A DNA stretch of 64,000 nt from Taibaiella chishuiensis (GCF_003014535.1 NZ_PYGD01000002.1:578808-642807); one strand, 5' to 3'; shown: positions 18,197 to 27,745, counted from the stretch's first letter. Translations and numbers: made by a program. Notes: generated from the letters alone by a model not told the origin.

Positions 18197-19654
18197 ATGA
18201 AAAGGAAATTACTCAGTATTACAGCACTTCTGTCTTGCGGTCTTGGCGCTTTTGCAAACCCTGTTAGTGTTCAGACGGCTCAGAAGGTAGCAGAAAATTT
18301 CATGTCTAAAAAAGTAGCGGCGGCTGCGGGTTTAAATCTCCAGTTATCCAAAACCTACACTGCTTTAGGTACTTCAGGCCAGGCTTCTCTTTATATTTTC
18401 GATGTAAATAACGGTTCAGGCTTTGTGATCGTGTCGGGAGATGATGCCGTTACCCCGGTCCTGGGTTATTCTGCAGAAAATAAATTCCCGGTTGCAGTTA
18501 CCAATAACGAAGTGAATTACTGGATGGATGGTTACAACGAACAGATATCTGCCGTGATCGACCACCAGGTTGCTGCTACAACAGCGATTGCATCCGACTG
18601 GAACAAACTGATCACCAATACCGGTAAAGACGACCTGGCAAGAGGTACCGATGTGTCGCCCTTGCTGCGTACCAAATGGAACCAGGACGGAAACGGTTTC
18701 GAAGATCTTTGCCCGTCCAACACACCAACCGGTTGCGTAGCTACGGCTATGGCACAGATTATGAAATTCTGGAATTATCCTGAGGTTGGTGTGGGTAACC
18801 ACAGCTATACCGCACCGGCTCCGATCAATGCCGTACAAACAGCCGATTTCGCCAATACCACTTATATGTGGGCCAATATGCCGAACGAGCTCACCACCAA
18901 TTCAAACAGTGCCCAGCGTGGCGCAATAGCTACGCTTATGTTCCATTGTGGTGTAAGTGTGGATATGAGTTATAACTATGCAAGTGCCGGCGGTAGCGGT
19001 TCTTTCGTTATCTCTTCAGGCAGCCCTATACAGCACTGTTCTGAATATGCGCTGAAAACTTATTTTAAATACAGCACCGACATCAAAGGACTTGCCCGTA
19101 GCCAGTATGCCGATAAAGATGCAGAATGGATCGCCTTGCTGAAAACAGAGCTTGACGCTGGCAGGCCTATCCTGTATACCGGTCGCGGTTCCGGTGGTGG
19201 TCACGCATTCGTATTCGACGGTTATGACGGCATCAACAGGTTCCACATCAACTGGGGCTGGGGTGGTTCTTCAGACGGTTACTTTATCGTGAACAATCTT
19301 TCTCCGAGCGTTTTAGGTACAGGCGGTGGCGCCGGTAACTTCAACAGCGGCCAGCAGGCACTTACCAAAATCTTCCCAAACAACGTTACCAAAATCGTAA
19401 ACGTAGAAGGTGCGGATAAGATCAATGCCTATCCTGTGCCTGCTTCCGATAAACTGAACATCGATCTGAGCCGTTTCGAAGGTAAAGTTACCGCTATCCA
19501 GCTGTACAATATCCAGGGCCAGAAAGTACTGAGCCAGGAAGTAAAAGGCGCACAGGCAGTAATGCCGGTAAGCCAGGTAGCCCAGGGCATGTACCTGCTG
19601 CACCTGCAGTCAGACAAAGGAACCATTATCCGGAAAGTCTCTGTTGTAAAATAA
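18197..19654 (+). CDS. C10 family (streptopain-like) cysteine protease with T9SS type A sorting domain
   Basis: A 485-residue secreted protease. Residues 1-20 are a signal peptide (AFANP boundary). Residues 22-150 form the Spi-type inhibitory prodomain, with YIFDVNNGSGFVIVSGDDA. The mature C10 domain contains the catalytic Cys180 in PTGCVATAMAQI, the active-site His336 in GGHAFVFDGYDG, and NWGWGGSSDGYF. Residues 408-485 are a type A sorting domain (AYPVPASDKLNI, GMYLLHLQSDKG). The prodomain is removed on maturation; the protein is expected outside the cell, digesting proteins. Likely monocistronic, with a strong terminator downstream. Confidence 0.95.
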   Translation: MKRKLLSITALLSCGLGAFANPVSVQTAQKVAENFMSKKVAAAAGLNLQLSKTYTALGTSGQASLYIFDVNNGSGFVIVSGDDAVTPVLGYSAENKFPVAVTNNEVNYWMDGYNEQISAVIDHQVAATTAIASDWNKLITNTGKDDLARGTDVSPLLRTKWNQDGNGFEDLCPSNTPTGCVATAMAQIMKFWNYPEVGVGNHSYTAPAPINAVQTADFANTTYMWANMPNELTTNSNSAQRGAIATLMFHCGVSVDMSYNYASAGGSGSFVISSGSPIQHCSEYALKTYFKYSTDIKGLARSQYADKDAEWIALLKTELDAGRPILYTGRGSGGGHAFVFDGYDGINRFHINWGWGGSSDGYFIVNNLSPSVLGTGGGAGNFNSGQQALTKIFPNNVTKIVNVEGADKINAYPVPASDKLNIDLSRFEGKVTAIQLYNIQGQKVLSQEVKGAQAVMPVSQVAQGMYLLHLQSDKGTIIRKVSVVK

Positions 19655-19688
19655 TGCAGCAGCAATAACATACTTTATTGATTAATCT

Positions 19689-19725
19689 GAATGTTGCCGG
19701 AATCTTTTCCGGCAACATTCGTTTT
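19689..19725 (+). terminator. Rho-independent terminator
   Basis: A 14-base stem (19689-19702 with 19707-19720), four-base loop and GTTTTT tail end the C10 protease gene. Confidence 0.88.
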
Positions 19726-20104
19726 TAGCGGAACCCTGCCGGTTTTGAGATGGTACCCGGGCTTCACTGCTGAGTCGCAGTTGTGTGCGGGCTCCGGTGT
19801 ACCTGTCGCCGGGTTGGAGCCCCTGCTTATGCTGCCAATAAACTCATACTCATAATCCTGCTGGCATGTAGTAATAAATAGTACAGGATTTTCATAAGAA
19901 AGCGTACAAATGCTGCCGGGGGATTTACCGACCTTTGAGCTACCAATAACAAACAGCTATACCCAACTATAACCAGGGGGCCTTGTATATAGCGCTGCCA
20001 ATGTCTGGATCCGGATTGTATGTAGTAAGAATAGCAAGTAACACCATAGAAACATGCAAAGTCTTGTATCAACCTTAGCGGTAAGGACGATACAGGTATA
20101 AGCG

Positions 20105-20130
20105 AGCCGGGTTGTATAACCCGGCTTTTG
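20105..20130 (+). terminator. Orphan terminator-like hairpin
   Basis: A nine-base stem (20105-20113 with 20118-20126) with a four-base loop and TTTG tail. No gene upstream on the same strand ends here. Confidence 0.6.
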
Positions 20131-20297
20131 CTATTAAAACCTTTGGTATGACGTATTGCCGTATGTTTCGAAAAAAAAGGTTACATTTTTAATACGCTAT
20201 AGAAATGCTGGTATTGCCCCGCGTATGGCGTGCTTGCTGCCGGCCGGTTGTTGCATGATGATTACCCTGGCTAAACAGATATTTAGTGTTAATTAAA

Positions 20298-20340
20298 GCA
20301 AATGCATTGCAAATATGTTCTTGCTTTGCAAAATTTGCAT
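20298..20340 (+). promoter_or_regulatory. Cluster of GCAAA/TTTGC half-sites before the LuxR regulator
   Basis: GCAAAT occurs twice and TTTGC twice, in opposite orientations, within 43 bases upstream of the regulator start at 20373. This symmetrical arrangement suggests a binding site for a dimeric regulator, perhaps the encoded one. The assignment is an inference. Confidence 0.3.
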
Positions 20341-20372
20341 CTTTTTTTCTCGTTTTCTTTAGAAAGGGCCTT

Positions 20373-21023
20373 ATGATAGTTGCTATATTAGATGACCATA
20401 AATTGTTGACGGAAGCATTAAGTAATTGTATTCATGCCAATGCAACACAGGTAGAAAAGACGCTTGTTTTTAACGATCCGAGGCGTTTTCTCGATGCTTA
20501 CACAGGGGGAGAGAGGATTGACCTGCTTTTCCTGGACCTGCTCATGCCCGGGGTGCAGGGGCTTGATGTGATACAGGCATGCAGGCAGAAAGCGGGTGGG
20601 GGCAACGGCATCAGCATCATTATTATGACCAGTATCAATAATCCCCAGATGGTACGGCACGCCCTCAGTACGGGCGCCAATGGTTACCTGACTAAAGAGG
20701 CGGATATAGATGAATTCCTGCTGGCTATGTCCGAAGTTGCAGATGGCCGGCAATATATAGGCCGGGCAATAAGCAAACAGCTCCTCAGGTGTTTTATTGC
20801 AGAAGAACAGATCAATTTCTACCTGACACCCCGCGAGCAGGAAGTGCTGCAGCAATTATGCAATGCGAAAACCGTTAAAGAAATTGCCTACGAGTTGAAA
20901 CTGAGTTTGCACACGGTGCTTTCCTACCAGAAAAATATTATGCGCAAGTTTAAGATGAACCGCACTGTCGACCTGGTGACCTTCGCTATGGAGCACGGCA
21001 TTTATTCAAAGAATGTTCATTAA
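20373..21023 (+). CDS. LuxR/NarL-family response regulator
   Basis: A 216-residue regulator. The receiver (1-120) shows the acidic DDH motif at 7-9, the phospho-acceptor Asp55 in FLDLLMPG, the Thr/Ser position in IIMTSI and Lys in LTKEA. The C-terminal domain (about 150-216) is a LuxR-type HTH with LTPREQEVLQQLCNAKTVKE, then EIAYELKLSLHTV and IMRKFKM. It is followed by the TPR kinase gene 56 bases later. The ATG at 20373 is chosen because the receiver begins right there; the open frame from 20286 is not supported. Confidence 0.93.
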   Translation: MIVAILDDHKLLTEALSNCIHANATQVEKTLVFNDPRRFLDAYTGGERIDLLFLDLLMPGVQGLDVIQACRQKAGGGNGISIIIMTSINNPQMVRHALSTGANGYLTKEADIDEFLLAMSEVADGRQYIGRAISKQLLRCFIAEEQINFYLTPREQEVLQQLCNAKTVKEIAYELKLSLHTVLSYQKNIMRKFKMNRTVDLVTFAMEHGIYSKNVH

Positions 21024-21079
21024 GATAAGAACCGGCATGCTATACAACCGCCTTTGTATGCTGCGATAATAAATGGGGC

Positions 21080-23146
21080 ATGAGATCTCTTCCTATTTTC
21101 CTGCTGTTTATAGCTCTGTGTATTGGTCCTGCAGCAGGTGCAGCGCTGTTACCTTTCAGTGATGCGCTATGCAAAGCGCTGCCACCAGATTACTTACCTG
21201 CCGACAGGCAGCGGCCTACGGCACTCGAGACGAGACTGCTATTGGCAAACGTCGGTGTAACATTCGAGGCGGATGGATTTGAGGAAGAACTGGACCGGAT
21301 CTGCAGCAGGATGGAGCATAGCATGGACAGCCTCAAGGATAAGCGGGAGCAGGCAAAAAGCGCCTATGCGGTTGCTATTTATTGGTATAATAACTCTAAA
21401 GATTATCCCCGGGTATTGGCGGCCCAGCAAAAAGCGCTCGATTACACGGTGTACGATACTGCCACCTGGACCATAAAACTGTCGCTACTTGCAATGAAGG
21501 GGAATGTGCATTTGGTTAGAAACGAAATGCCCGAGGCCATCGATATCATTAACCATGCATTGGAACTCTTACCCGGAGAAACAAATAAAAAGATCAACTT
21601 CGCAACGCCTTATCTCTACCTGACCCTGGCCAATGCCTATGCGGCATTGGAACTCCAGAATGATGTTATCGGGTATACCCGGAAAGCCAGGCTGTATTGT
21701 GACGCAGATCCGCGCCGCAGCACGCATATATTGGCTATAGCCAATCTTGTAGCTGCTGAAGCTTATAGCCAGTTGTTCCGGAAAACCCACAATACCCGGT
21801 ACCAGGATTCCGCTACCAGGTTGGTACAGGAGGTAAGACAGCGTTGCAGCAATGCGCCGCAGTGGCGGACTACGGTATATGGCATACTGGGACGTATTGC
21901 GTTTTGGAACGGGGATTTTAAACTTGCCCTGAACTACCTGGATACTGCAACCGATAAAAATAATATCGAAGAAGATGATATGAGCCAGGCCGAAGTAATG
22001 GTTGTCTACCACGCCCTGGCTAAGTTATGGCTTGAAAAAACGCCGCTTAAGCGGCTACGTATCCGGGAAAACTTCCTGAATGACTCGGTGATCAGACAGG
22101 CCGGCGTACCCGATATCTATTACATTTATGAAGACCTGTTTAAAGAAGCGTATAACAAGAGCGAATGGGAGGCGGCATTGGGCTACCTGGTAAAGTCTTC
22201 GAGGCATAAGGATTCTGTAGAGTTGCTGAAGCAACGCGTAGTTTATTATAACCTGGAAGCCAGGTACGAAAACGGCAAAAGAGAAGCGTTGATCGACAGG
22301 CTGCATAATGACAAGAAGATCGCTTCCAAACAAAACAAGATCATATTGCTGACGGCGGTTGTAATTATATTGACCCTTACCTTGTCTATAATAGCCCTGG
22401 TTGCTATAAACAGGCTGAAGCAAAAAAAGCAAGGGGAACGGCAGCGGCAGCTGGAGCTGGAGAATATCGAGATCGCTAAGGTGATGTTATTGCAGGAAAC
22501 GAAATTGCTGGATGATCAGCTGAAGGCTTTGCAGGCGCAACGTACCCATATTTCAGAAGATATGCATAATGAACTGGGTAGTGCATTAGTGGCCCTGAAA
22601 TTTTATGTATCGGACATGAAGCAATCTGTGGCGGACGAAGCATCAAAGCGTGTATTCTGTAATGTCGAAGAGGAAATTAACGGCATCTATAAACATGCGC
22701 GGAACTATATTCATGCACTTAATCAAAGCAGCCCGGATATCCGGTACGATATCGATCAGAGCCTGCAGTTGCTCGCTGCACAGTTTAACAAGCGGAAAGC
22801 CGTTCAGCTGTTATTAGACGTGGATGCCGGCAAACTGGAATTATTACCGGTTGTGCAAAACAATGAGCTCTATTTTATCCTGAAGGAAACGATCGCCAAT
22901 GCATTAAAACATGCACATGCCGATACGATCTTTATACAGGTAGGTTTTACTGCAGGCGAATGCCGGTTCTCGGTATCGGACAATGGCAGTGGCTTTGACC
23001 CCTTAGCTGGTAAAGCGGGTATGGGCCTGGCCAATATAAAGCGAAGGGCCCGGCAAATGGGGGGGCGTATCGTGGTCCGGACGGGGCCGAAAGGTACGCT
23101 GATTTCCGGTTCTTTTGCGCTCTTGAACATGGACTATTCTGCATAA
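21080..23146 (+). CDS. TPR-containing sensor histidine kinase
   Basis: A 688-residue membrane kinase. Signal peptide (1-20), then a periplasmic TPR-like helical array (about 60-400; ALDYTVYD, LYLTLANAYAALELQ, NGDFKLALNYLDTAT), a single membrane helix (about 418-440, IILLTAVVIILTLTLS), a coiled coil, then HisKA_3-like dimerisation segment with the His of EDMHNELGSALV and an HATPase domain (NALKHAHA, DNGSGFD, GMGLANIKRRA). It pairs with the LuxR regulator just before it. Sensed signal unknown; the downstream surface protein genes are candidate targets by position. Confidence 0.92.
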   Translation: MRSLPIFLLFIALCIGPAAGAALLPFSDALCKALPPDYLPADRQRPTALETRLLLANVGVTFEADGFEEELDRICSRMEHSMDSLKDKREQAKSAYAVAIYWYNNSKDYPRVLAAQQKALDYTVYDTATWTIKLSLLAMKGNVHLVRNEMPEAIDIINHALELLPGETNKKINFATPYLYLTLANAYAALELQNDVIGYTRKARLYCDADPRRSTHILAIANLVAAEAYSQLFRKTHNTRYQDSATRLVQEVRQRCSNAPQWRTTVYGILGRIAFWNGDFKLALNYLDTATDKNNIEEDDMSQAEVMVVYHALAKLWLEKTPLKRLRIRENFLNDSVIRQAGVPDIYYIYEDLFKEAYNKSEWEAALGYLVKSSRHKDSVELLKQRVVYYNLEARYENGKREALIDRLHNDKKIASKQNKIILLTAVVIILTLTLSIIALVAINRLKQKKQGERQRQLELENIEIAKVMLLQETKLLDDQLKALQAQRTHISEDMHNELGSALVALKFYVSDMKQSVADEASKRVFCNVEEEINGIYKHARNYIHALNQSSPDIRYDIDQSLQLLAAQFNKRKAVQLLLDVDAGKLELLPVVQNNELYFILKETIANALKHAHADTIFIQVGFTAGECRFSVSDNGSGFDPLAGKAGMGLANIKRRARQMGGRIVVRTGPKGTLISGSFALLNMDYSA

Positions 23147-23248
23147 CACCCCATATTTAGGGGGTAGCTCCACACCCTTATTAGGGTGCATAAGAGTGCG
23201 GGCTATTGCTTCTCTTTGTAGTACAGTAATTATCCTGCATACACGACG

Positions 23249-23620
23249 ATGATCCACTCTTTACCTCATTTTTTACAACGGAGCTTACTCAAAAAAGAAC
23301 CGTTGCTGTGCCAATTGGCATTGCTCCCGGACGGGAACAAGCGTATGGTGATCGCTTGTCTTTCGTCCGCTCTGGCAGCACCGATCGGCTACCGGAACAT
23401 TATTGGCACAACCCTGGCAAAGCATTGCCAGGCAACCGGGTCGGCAAACTGCGAGGCACAATTTGCCCGGGCTGTTGATTATTGTTTGCTGCAGCTCTAT
23501 CGTTATCATTTTTCGGAAGAGGAACCGGGGGAAGTGGCATATAATCTCGAATTAGCAGGAACTATTGTTGGTGGGGAAATGATAAGGACCAAACTGCGCT
23601 ACCGGTTTTATCAACGTTGA
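23249..23620 (+). CDS. Small protein of unknown function
   Basis: A 123-residue protein without signal peptide or recognised domain. Residues 60-110 contain Cys (HCQATGSANCEAQFARAVDY, then CLLQLYRYHF) and the C-terminal half (EVAYNLELAGTIVGG) looks like a mixed alpha/beta fold. It lies 102 bases after the kinase gene and 44 bases before a second small protein that shows local similarity (RA.(D/E)..CLL and AGTI), so the two may be diverged paralogs. Function not known; real coding is likely from the coherent reading and operon position. Confidence 0.6.
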   Translation: MIHSLPHFLQRSLLKKEPLLCQLALLPDGNKRMVIACLSSALAAPIGYRNIIGTTLAKHCQATGSANCEAQFARAVDYCLLQLYRYHFSEEEPGEVAYNLELAGTIVGGEMIRTKLRYRFYQR

Positions 23621-23664
23621 AACCCCGGCCGGCGTAGTTGTCCCATTATTTTAAATAACCTGCA

Positions 23665-24084
23665 ATGAATTATTCCTTTTCCCGCTTAGTCCTCACGCTG
23701 ATCAGTCTTGTGACCTTAACTGTGTCGCCTGCCTTTAAACACAAACTCCCCTGCGCCGTTCCTGTTGCCTGCTGCGCGCTCATACCGGCAGCGCCCGATC
23801 TTCGCCATACACTCTGCACTTCCCTGGCAACGCTGCATAAAACACTCCCGGTAACAGATCAGGGTACTGATTGGAATCGCGCTATCGAAGACTGCCTGTT
23901 ATTCATCGATCAATACCCGCCACCCCCAGGCCGGGAAGTATACCACATGCGTAAGCAAGACCGGTTACCGGAGCAAGCACAATGTAAGCCAGCGGACACT
24001 TCCGGGAAATCTTTTAAAGATCTTCCGGCCGGATCGTATACCCGGGAAATTATATACGCCGGAACTATTCCTACCAATAACTAA
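23665..24084 (+). CDS. Small exported protein of unknown function
   Basis: A 139-residue protein. The N-terminus has a basic start and hydrophobic residues 7-22 (LVLTLISLVTLTVSPAF), consistent with a signal peptide or a short anchor. The rest holds RAIEDCLLFIDQYPPPPG and YTREIIYAGTI, which mirror RAVDYCLLQLYRYHF and ELAGTIVGG of the preceding gene. The stop TAA is immediately followed by the ATG of the next gene, so the three genes are likely one transcript. Role unknown. Confidence 0.6.
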   Translation: MNYSFSRLVLTLISLVTLTVSPAFKHKLPCAVPVACCALIPAAPDLRHTLCTSLATLHKTLPVTDQGTDWNRAIEDCLLFIDQYPPPPGREVYHMRKQDRLPEQAQCKPADTSGKSFKDLPAGSYTREIIYAGTIPTNN

Positions 24085-26373
24085 ATGATACATCCAATGA
24101 ACAGTTTTTTACTTCGCCGGACCCTTATTGTACTCGTTGTTTTTACAACATCGGCGCTGAGCCTATTTGCACAAAGCCCCGGTGGCGTCCAGGCCGGGCT
24201 AACCGCCTGGTTCAAAGCAGACGCCGGCATTGTCGTTGCCGGTGGAACGGTTACCACCTGGATCAACCAGGCCGTAAACCCGGACCTGGTTAATGTTACG
24301 CAGAACGGCGGTCCCTCAACCCTGGCCGATAATACGCCGTTACCTTTCAATTTCAACGCTTACCTGCAATTTAATAACGGTTGCTTCAGTAAGGAGGCGC
24401 TTGCCAACTTCGAAGCCGTTGTTAAAGCAGATGCAGGTACCATAGCCGGGGTGGGAACGGGAGCCAGTTGCCTGGCAACGGTAACGTCCAACTTTACCAA
24501 CCAGCCCTGTGGTGCAAACAGGTGTAATGCGGGTACCGGCTATAGCGGGTCCGAATTCGGGAACACCGGTCCCAACTGGGCTATGGGCGTTGCCAACGCG
24601 GGCCGTGCGAACCTATGGGGTTTCAGGGCCAGTACTGCGGCCACCGTTCAGCAGGAGAACACGTTTAACGGACTCAAAAATGCCGGCAGTTGCGGTGTTC
24701 GCCGCAGTGGCGCCTACCGGTTTGCTATCGGATCTTTTACCGGATATTATTATGGTACAGGCCGGATTGCCGAAATAGTGACTTATAACCGGCAGCTTAA
24801 TCCGCAAGAGTTCTCGAGGCTGGAAAGCTACCTGGCAGCTAAATATGGCGTAACCCTGGGCAATACTGCTATGCCTGTCGACTATAGGGCTACCGATGGC
24901 AGCCTGTTCTGGAATGCCAGCAATACCTATCAGAACCGCGTAACGGTTACCGGTCGCGACGATTCATCTGCCTTCTACCAAAAACAATCCCGGTCGGTAC
25001 ATACTGGCGCTATGGTTACGGTATATAACGGGAATGCCTATGGCGGCGTTTTTCCCGGTATGAATGCCGGCAACACGACCGCCTTTTCCTCGAACCGGTC
25101 GTTCCTGGCTATCGGCGATAACAATGGCGATACCTTGTTCAGCCTGTGTAGTCCCGACGGCAGGCTGGCACGGATGCCGCGCACCTGGAAGGTGCAGGTT
25201 AGCGGCGCGGCGGGCCTTGCAACTATTGCCTTGCCTGCAGCCAATGCCCCGGCACAGGCAGGGTCGTTGCTGGTATCCGCAGACCCCGCTTTTGTCTCCG
25301 GGGTCACGGTTATCCCGCTGCAGGATAACGGTACCGTGTTTTATGCCAGCTACCCCTTTACCAATGGGCTGTACTTTACCTTCGGCACTGCGCCCCTGGT
25401 GCTGAATGGTATACCCGGCAATCCCGTATGTGATGGCCAAAGCGATGGTACGGTGACGCTTCATCCCCAGGGCGGTGCAACACCCATAAGCTATAGCTGG
25501 AACAGTAACCCGCCACAGCTTACGCAAAACCTCGCCGGTGTTGTTCCCGGCGCCTATACGGTAAGGGTAACCCATGGTAATGGATGTACGTTCGATAGTA
25601 CGATTATTGTTAAAGCCAATCCGCCGGTTTGGGCGGGCATTGCCGCCATAGACGATCCTATCTGCGCGAGCAGCAACGGCCTGATCATAGCTAAAGGTAT
25701 AGGTGGCTCCGCGCCCTGGACATACCGGATCGATAACGCGCCTTATGATACAGTGACCCGGTTTGGCGGCCTTGCTCCCGGCACCTACCGGGTTGCAGTA
25801 AGAGATCAATATGGCTGCACTGCTGATACTACGGTAACCCTGGAAAAAATCGATTATATTCCCCATATCGCAGCCGAGGTCCGCGATGCCTGGTGTGATG
25901 CCGGCGGACGTGCGGGACAGGTAACCCTGGAACTGAGGACCGGTACCGCGCCTTTTAACTATGACTGGAAGGAATTTCCCGCGGTAAAGGAGCGGGAGAT
26001 CCGCAACCTGGCAGCGGGTACCTATACCGTTACCGTGACGGATCAATATGGTTGCGCCGGTACTATTTCCGCTACCGTAGCAGAGCAGCCCTGCTGTTAT
26101 GCCGGTATTCCCAATGCTTTCTCCCCGAATGGCGATGGTACTAACGATCAATTCGTACCGGTGTTTAGCAGCCCGGTATCCGGTTACATGCTGTCGGTCT
26201 TTAACCGTTGGGGGCAGCGTGTGTTTTACAGCACGAAAACAACACAGGGGTGGGATGGCACGATGAACGGTAGTATCGTAGATACAGGTACCTATTACTA
26301 TGACCTTACCTATGTATGTGCGTGGGGCCGGAAACAAGTGAACCGTAAAGGCGACCTGGTGCTTGTCCGTTAA
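24085..26373 (+). CDS. Secreted surface protein with T9SS type B (gliding-motility) sorting domain
   Basis: A 762-residue protein with signal peptide 1-30 (LFAQ). N-terminal residues 33-260 resemble a concanavalin/LamG-type jelly-roll (AWFKADAGIVVAGGTVTTW, YNRQLNPQEFSRLESYLAA). Two PKD/SprB-like repeats follow (about 440-590, DGTVTLHPQGGATPISYSWN and APWTYRIDNAP), and the final 90 residues are the CHU_C type B sorting domain: IPNAFSPNGDGTND, FNRWGQRVFYSTKT, GTYYYDLTY. Probably an adhesin or gliding-associated surface protein. The start is the ATG directly after the preceding stop; ATG at 24097 is an alternative. A terminator follows at 26483. Confidence 0.88.
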   Translation: MIHPMNSFLLRRTLIVLVVFTTSALSLFAQSPGGVQAGLTAWFKADAGIVVAGGTVTTWINQAVNPDLVNVTQNGGPSTLADNTPLPFNFNAYLQFNNGCFSKEALANFEAVVKADAGTIAGVGTGASCLATVTSNFTNQPCGANRCNAGTGYSGSEFGNTGPNWAMGVANAGRANLWGFRASTAATVQQENTFNGLKNAGSCGVRRSGAYRFAIGSFTGYYYGTGRIAEIVTYNRQLNPQEFSRLESYLAAKYGVTLGNTAMPVDYRATDGSLFWNASNTYQNRVTVTGRDDSSAFYQKQSRSVHTGAMVTVYNGNAYGGVFPGMNAGNTTAFSSNRSFLAIGDNNGDTLFSLCSPDGRLARMPRTWKVQVSGAAGLATIALPAANAPAQAGSLLVSADPAFVSGVTVIPLQDNGTVFYASYPFTNGLYFTFGTAPLVLNGIPGNPVCDGQSDGTVTLHPQGGATPISYSWNSNPPQLTQNLAGVVPGAYTVRVTHGNGCTFDSTIIVKANPPVWAGIAAIDDPICASSNGLIIAKGIGGSAPWTYRIDNAPYDTVTRFGGLAPGTYRVAVRDQYGCTADTTVTLEKIDYIPHIAAEVRDAWCDAGGRAGQVTLELRTGTAPFNYDWKEFPAVKEREIRNLAAGTYTVTVTDQYGCAGTISATVAEQPCCYAGIPNAFSPNGDGTNDQFVPVFSSPVSGYMLSVFNRWGQRVFYSTKTTQGWDGTMNGSIVDTGTYYYDLTYVCAWGRKQVNRKGDLVLVR

Positions 26374-26482
26374 ACCGGGTTCCGTTCGCAATGTGTCCCT
26401 GCGAAAAAACGCTGATAAACTTGCAGGTGGATAAAAATAAAAGTAGGCTACACCTGTTTGTAAATATACGTTCCGGTGCCGG

Positions 26483-26515
26483 AAGGAAGAAGGCAATCAG
26501 CCCTTCTTCCTTTTC
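26483..26515 (+). terminator. Rho-independent terminator
   Basis: An 11-base stem (26483-26493 with 26502-26512), eight-base loop and T-rich tail lie 110 bases after the stop of the surface protein gene. Confidence 0.7.
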
Positions 26516-26536
26516 TATTGCTTACCGTCTTACCTG

Positions 26537-27283
26537 CTAATCGGCGGTCCGGGTTTTACTTGTTGTTTTGCGTTTACGTTTTAGCTGGATCACCCTGAAT
26601 TTAACATGGTCGTATACCAACCCCAACACCAGCAGCGCGCTTCCGATAAGCAGGGCATGCAGGTTGATCCTCGCGTAGAGCAGGCCGCCGGTAATACCAC
26701 CGGTAAAAAAGAAACTGATGACCCTGAGCCGTAACCGGATCGATGAACCCAATTTTTGCTTCTGTTCTGCAGAGCGGTAAAAAAACAATTGCGATAATTC
26801 GATGCCCAAGTCTGTAAACAGGCCGGTTAAGTGCGTCGTCCTGACCGCAGCATTCGACAGGGCCGTAACCAGGGAGTTCTGCAATCCCATCGCAAACAGT
26901 AAAGAAAACGCAATAACATCGGGATGCTCCGTTACCAGCCGGGGGAATAAAATGCCAACCAGCAATAATACCAGGCTTTCCAAAACCACCGGTGCGACAT
27001 AGATAAGCCGTTCGTTTTTCCTGGCCACCAGTTCGGTAAGCACACCCGATACAAAAGCGCCGAGAAAGAAAGACAGGATGTACAGGAAATAAAGAAAGCC
27101 TTGCCAGAAATGCAGCTTGAATACTTCGTCTACAAATAGGGTGAAATGCCCGGTTATATTCGTAGTCAGCCTTTGAACGGCTAGGAAGCCTGCTACGTTT
27201 ACGATTCCGGCCACAAAGGATAGCAGAGATGCGATCTTTAAATTATGACTTAAGGTCCGTGTTTTTCCCTGGTGTCTGAACAA
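26537..27283 (-). CDS. YoaK/DUF1275 family membrane protein
   Basis: A 248-residue integral membrane protein of the DUF1275 family. Six hydrophobic helices are visible. The family signature is near the start: SFVAGIVNVAGFLAVQRLTTNITGH is split here as AGIVNVAGF and TTNITGHFT, and LQNSLVTALSNAAVRTTHLTG with a downstream LGIELSQLF. The C-terminus is a basic cytoplasmic tail. Function of the family is unknown, though it is common beside stress genes. A single gene here. Confidence 0.88.
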   Translation of the reverse strand: MFRHQGKTRTLSHNLKIASLLSFVAGIVNVAGFLAVQRLTTNITGHFTLFVDEVFKLHFWQGFLYFLYILSFFLGAFVSGVLTELVARKNERLIYVAPVVLESLVLLLVGILFPRLVTEHPDVIAFSLLFAMGLQNSLVTALSNAAVRTTHLTGLFTDLGIELSQLFFYRSAEQKQKLGSSIRLRLRVISFFFTGGITGGLLYARINLHALLIGSALLVLGLVYDHVKFRVIQLKRKRKTTSKTRTAD

Positions 27284-27406
27284 TTATTTTTCTTTATAGA
27301 TGGGGTAGGTATCCTGTGCTACAGACAAAGATACCCCGGGCCGTCAGGCGAATAAAGAGCAGGGTATCTTTGCTTTTAAGTAATATGGAAAAAGAGGATA
27401 GCGAGC

Positions 27407-27745
27407 TTATACTTTTTTTACGAACTCCGATTTCAAAGCCATGGCGCCGAAGCCGTCGATTTTACAATCGATATTATGGTCACTGTCTACCAGGCGGATG
27501 TTCTTTACTTTCGTGCCTGCCTTTATGCTTTGTGCTATTCCCCGCACAGGTAAGTTCTTTATCGTTACTACTGTGTCCCCGTTCTGAAGCAGGTTGCCGT
27601 TGCTGTCTTTTACGATCAGCGTATCAGATATCTCCTGGCTGGCTGCAGGATCCCATTCATGACCGCATTCCGGGCAGGCTAAAAGCTGGTTTAATTCGTA
27701 GGTAAAGGTTGATTTACATGCCGGGCATGGTGCAAGTTCATTCAT
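27407..27745 (-). CDS. yjdM: YjdM-type zinc-ribbon protein
   Basis: A 112-residue cytoplasmic protein. The N-terminal zinc ribbon is CPACKS...CPECGHEW (two CxxC pairs, residues about 7-30), followed by a PhnA-like beta-barrel with [11 protein letters not shown] and [13 protein letters not shown]. The ATG at 27745 gives the natural start; the longer version begins at a TTG. YjdM/PhnA family members are of uncertain role and are not required for phosphonate breakdown. It sits alone between DUF1275 and a repeat-rich block. Confidence 0.88.
   Translation of the reverse strand: MNELAPCPACKSTFTYELNQLLACPECGHEWDPAASQEISDTLIVKDSNGNLLQNGDTVVTIKNLPVRGIAQSIKAGTKVKNIRLVDSDHNIDCKIDGFGAMALKSEFVKKV

Larger units (their letters stand above)
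19655..20372. other. Intergenic region with two terminators and a possible ncRNA
   Basis: No protein gene is supported. Two plus-strand hairpins lie at 19689-19725 and 20105-20130. The first ends the C10 gene; the second has no gene upstream of it in this strand, so a non-coding transcript could lie between about 19800 and 20130. Confidence 0.35.

Noticed and set aside
24964..26496. 510-residue minus-strand frame
   Set aside because: It is the antisense of the T9SS type B gene, with low-complexity content and no family; a shadow of codon bias.
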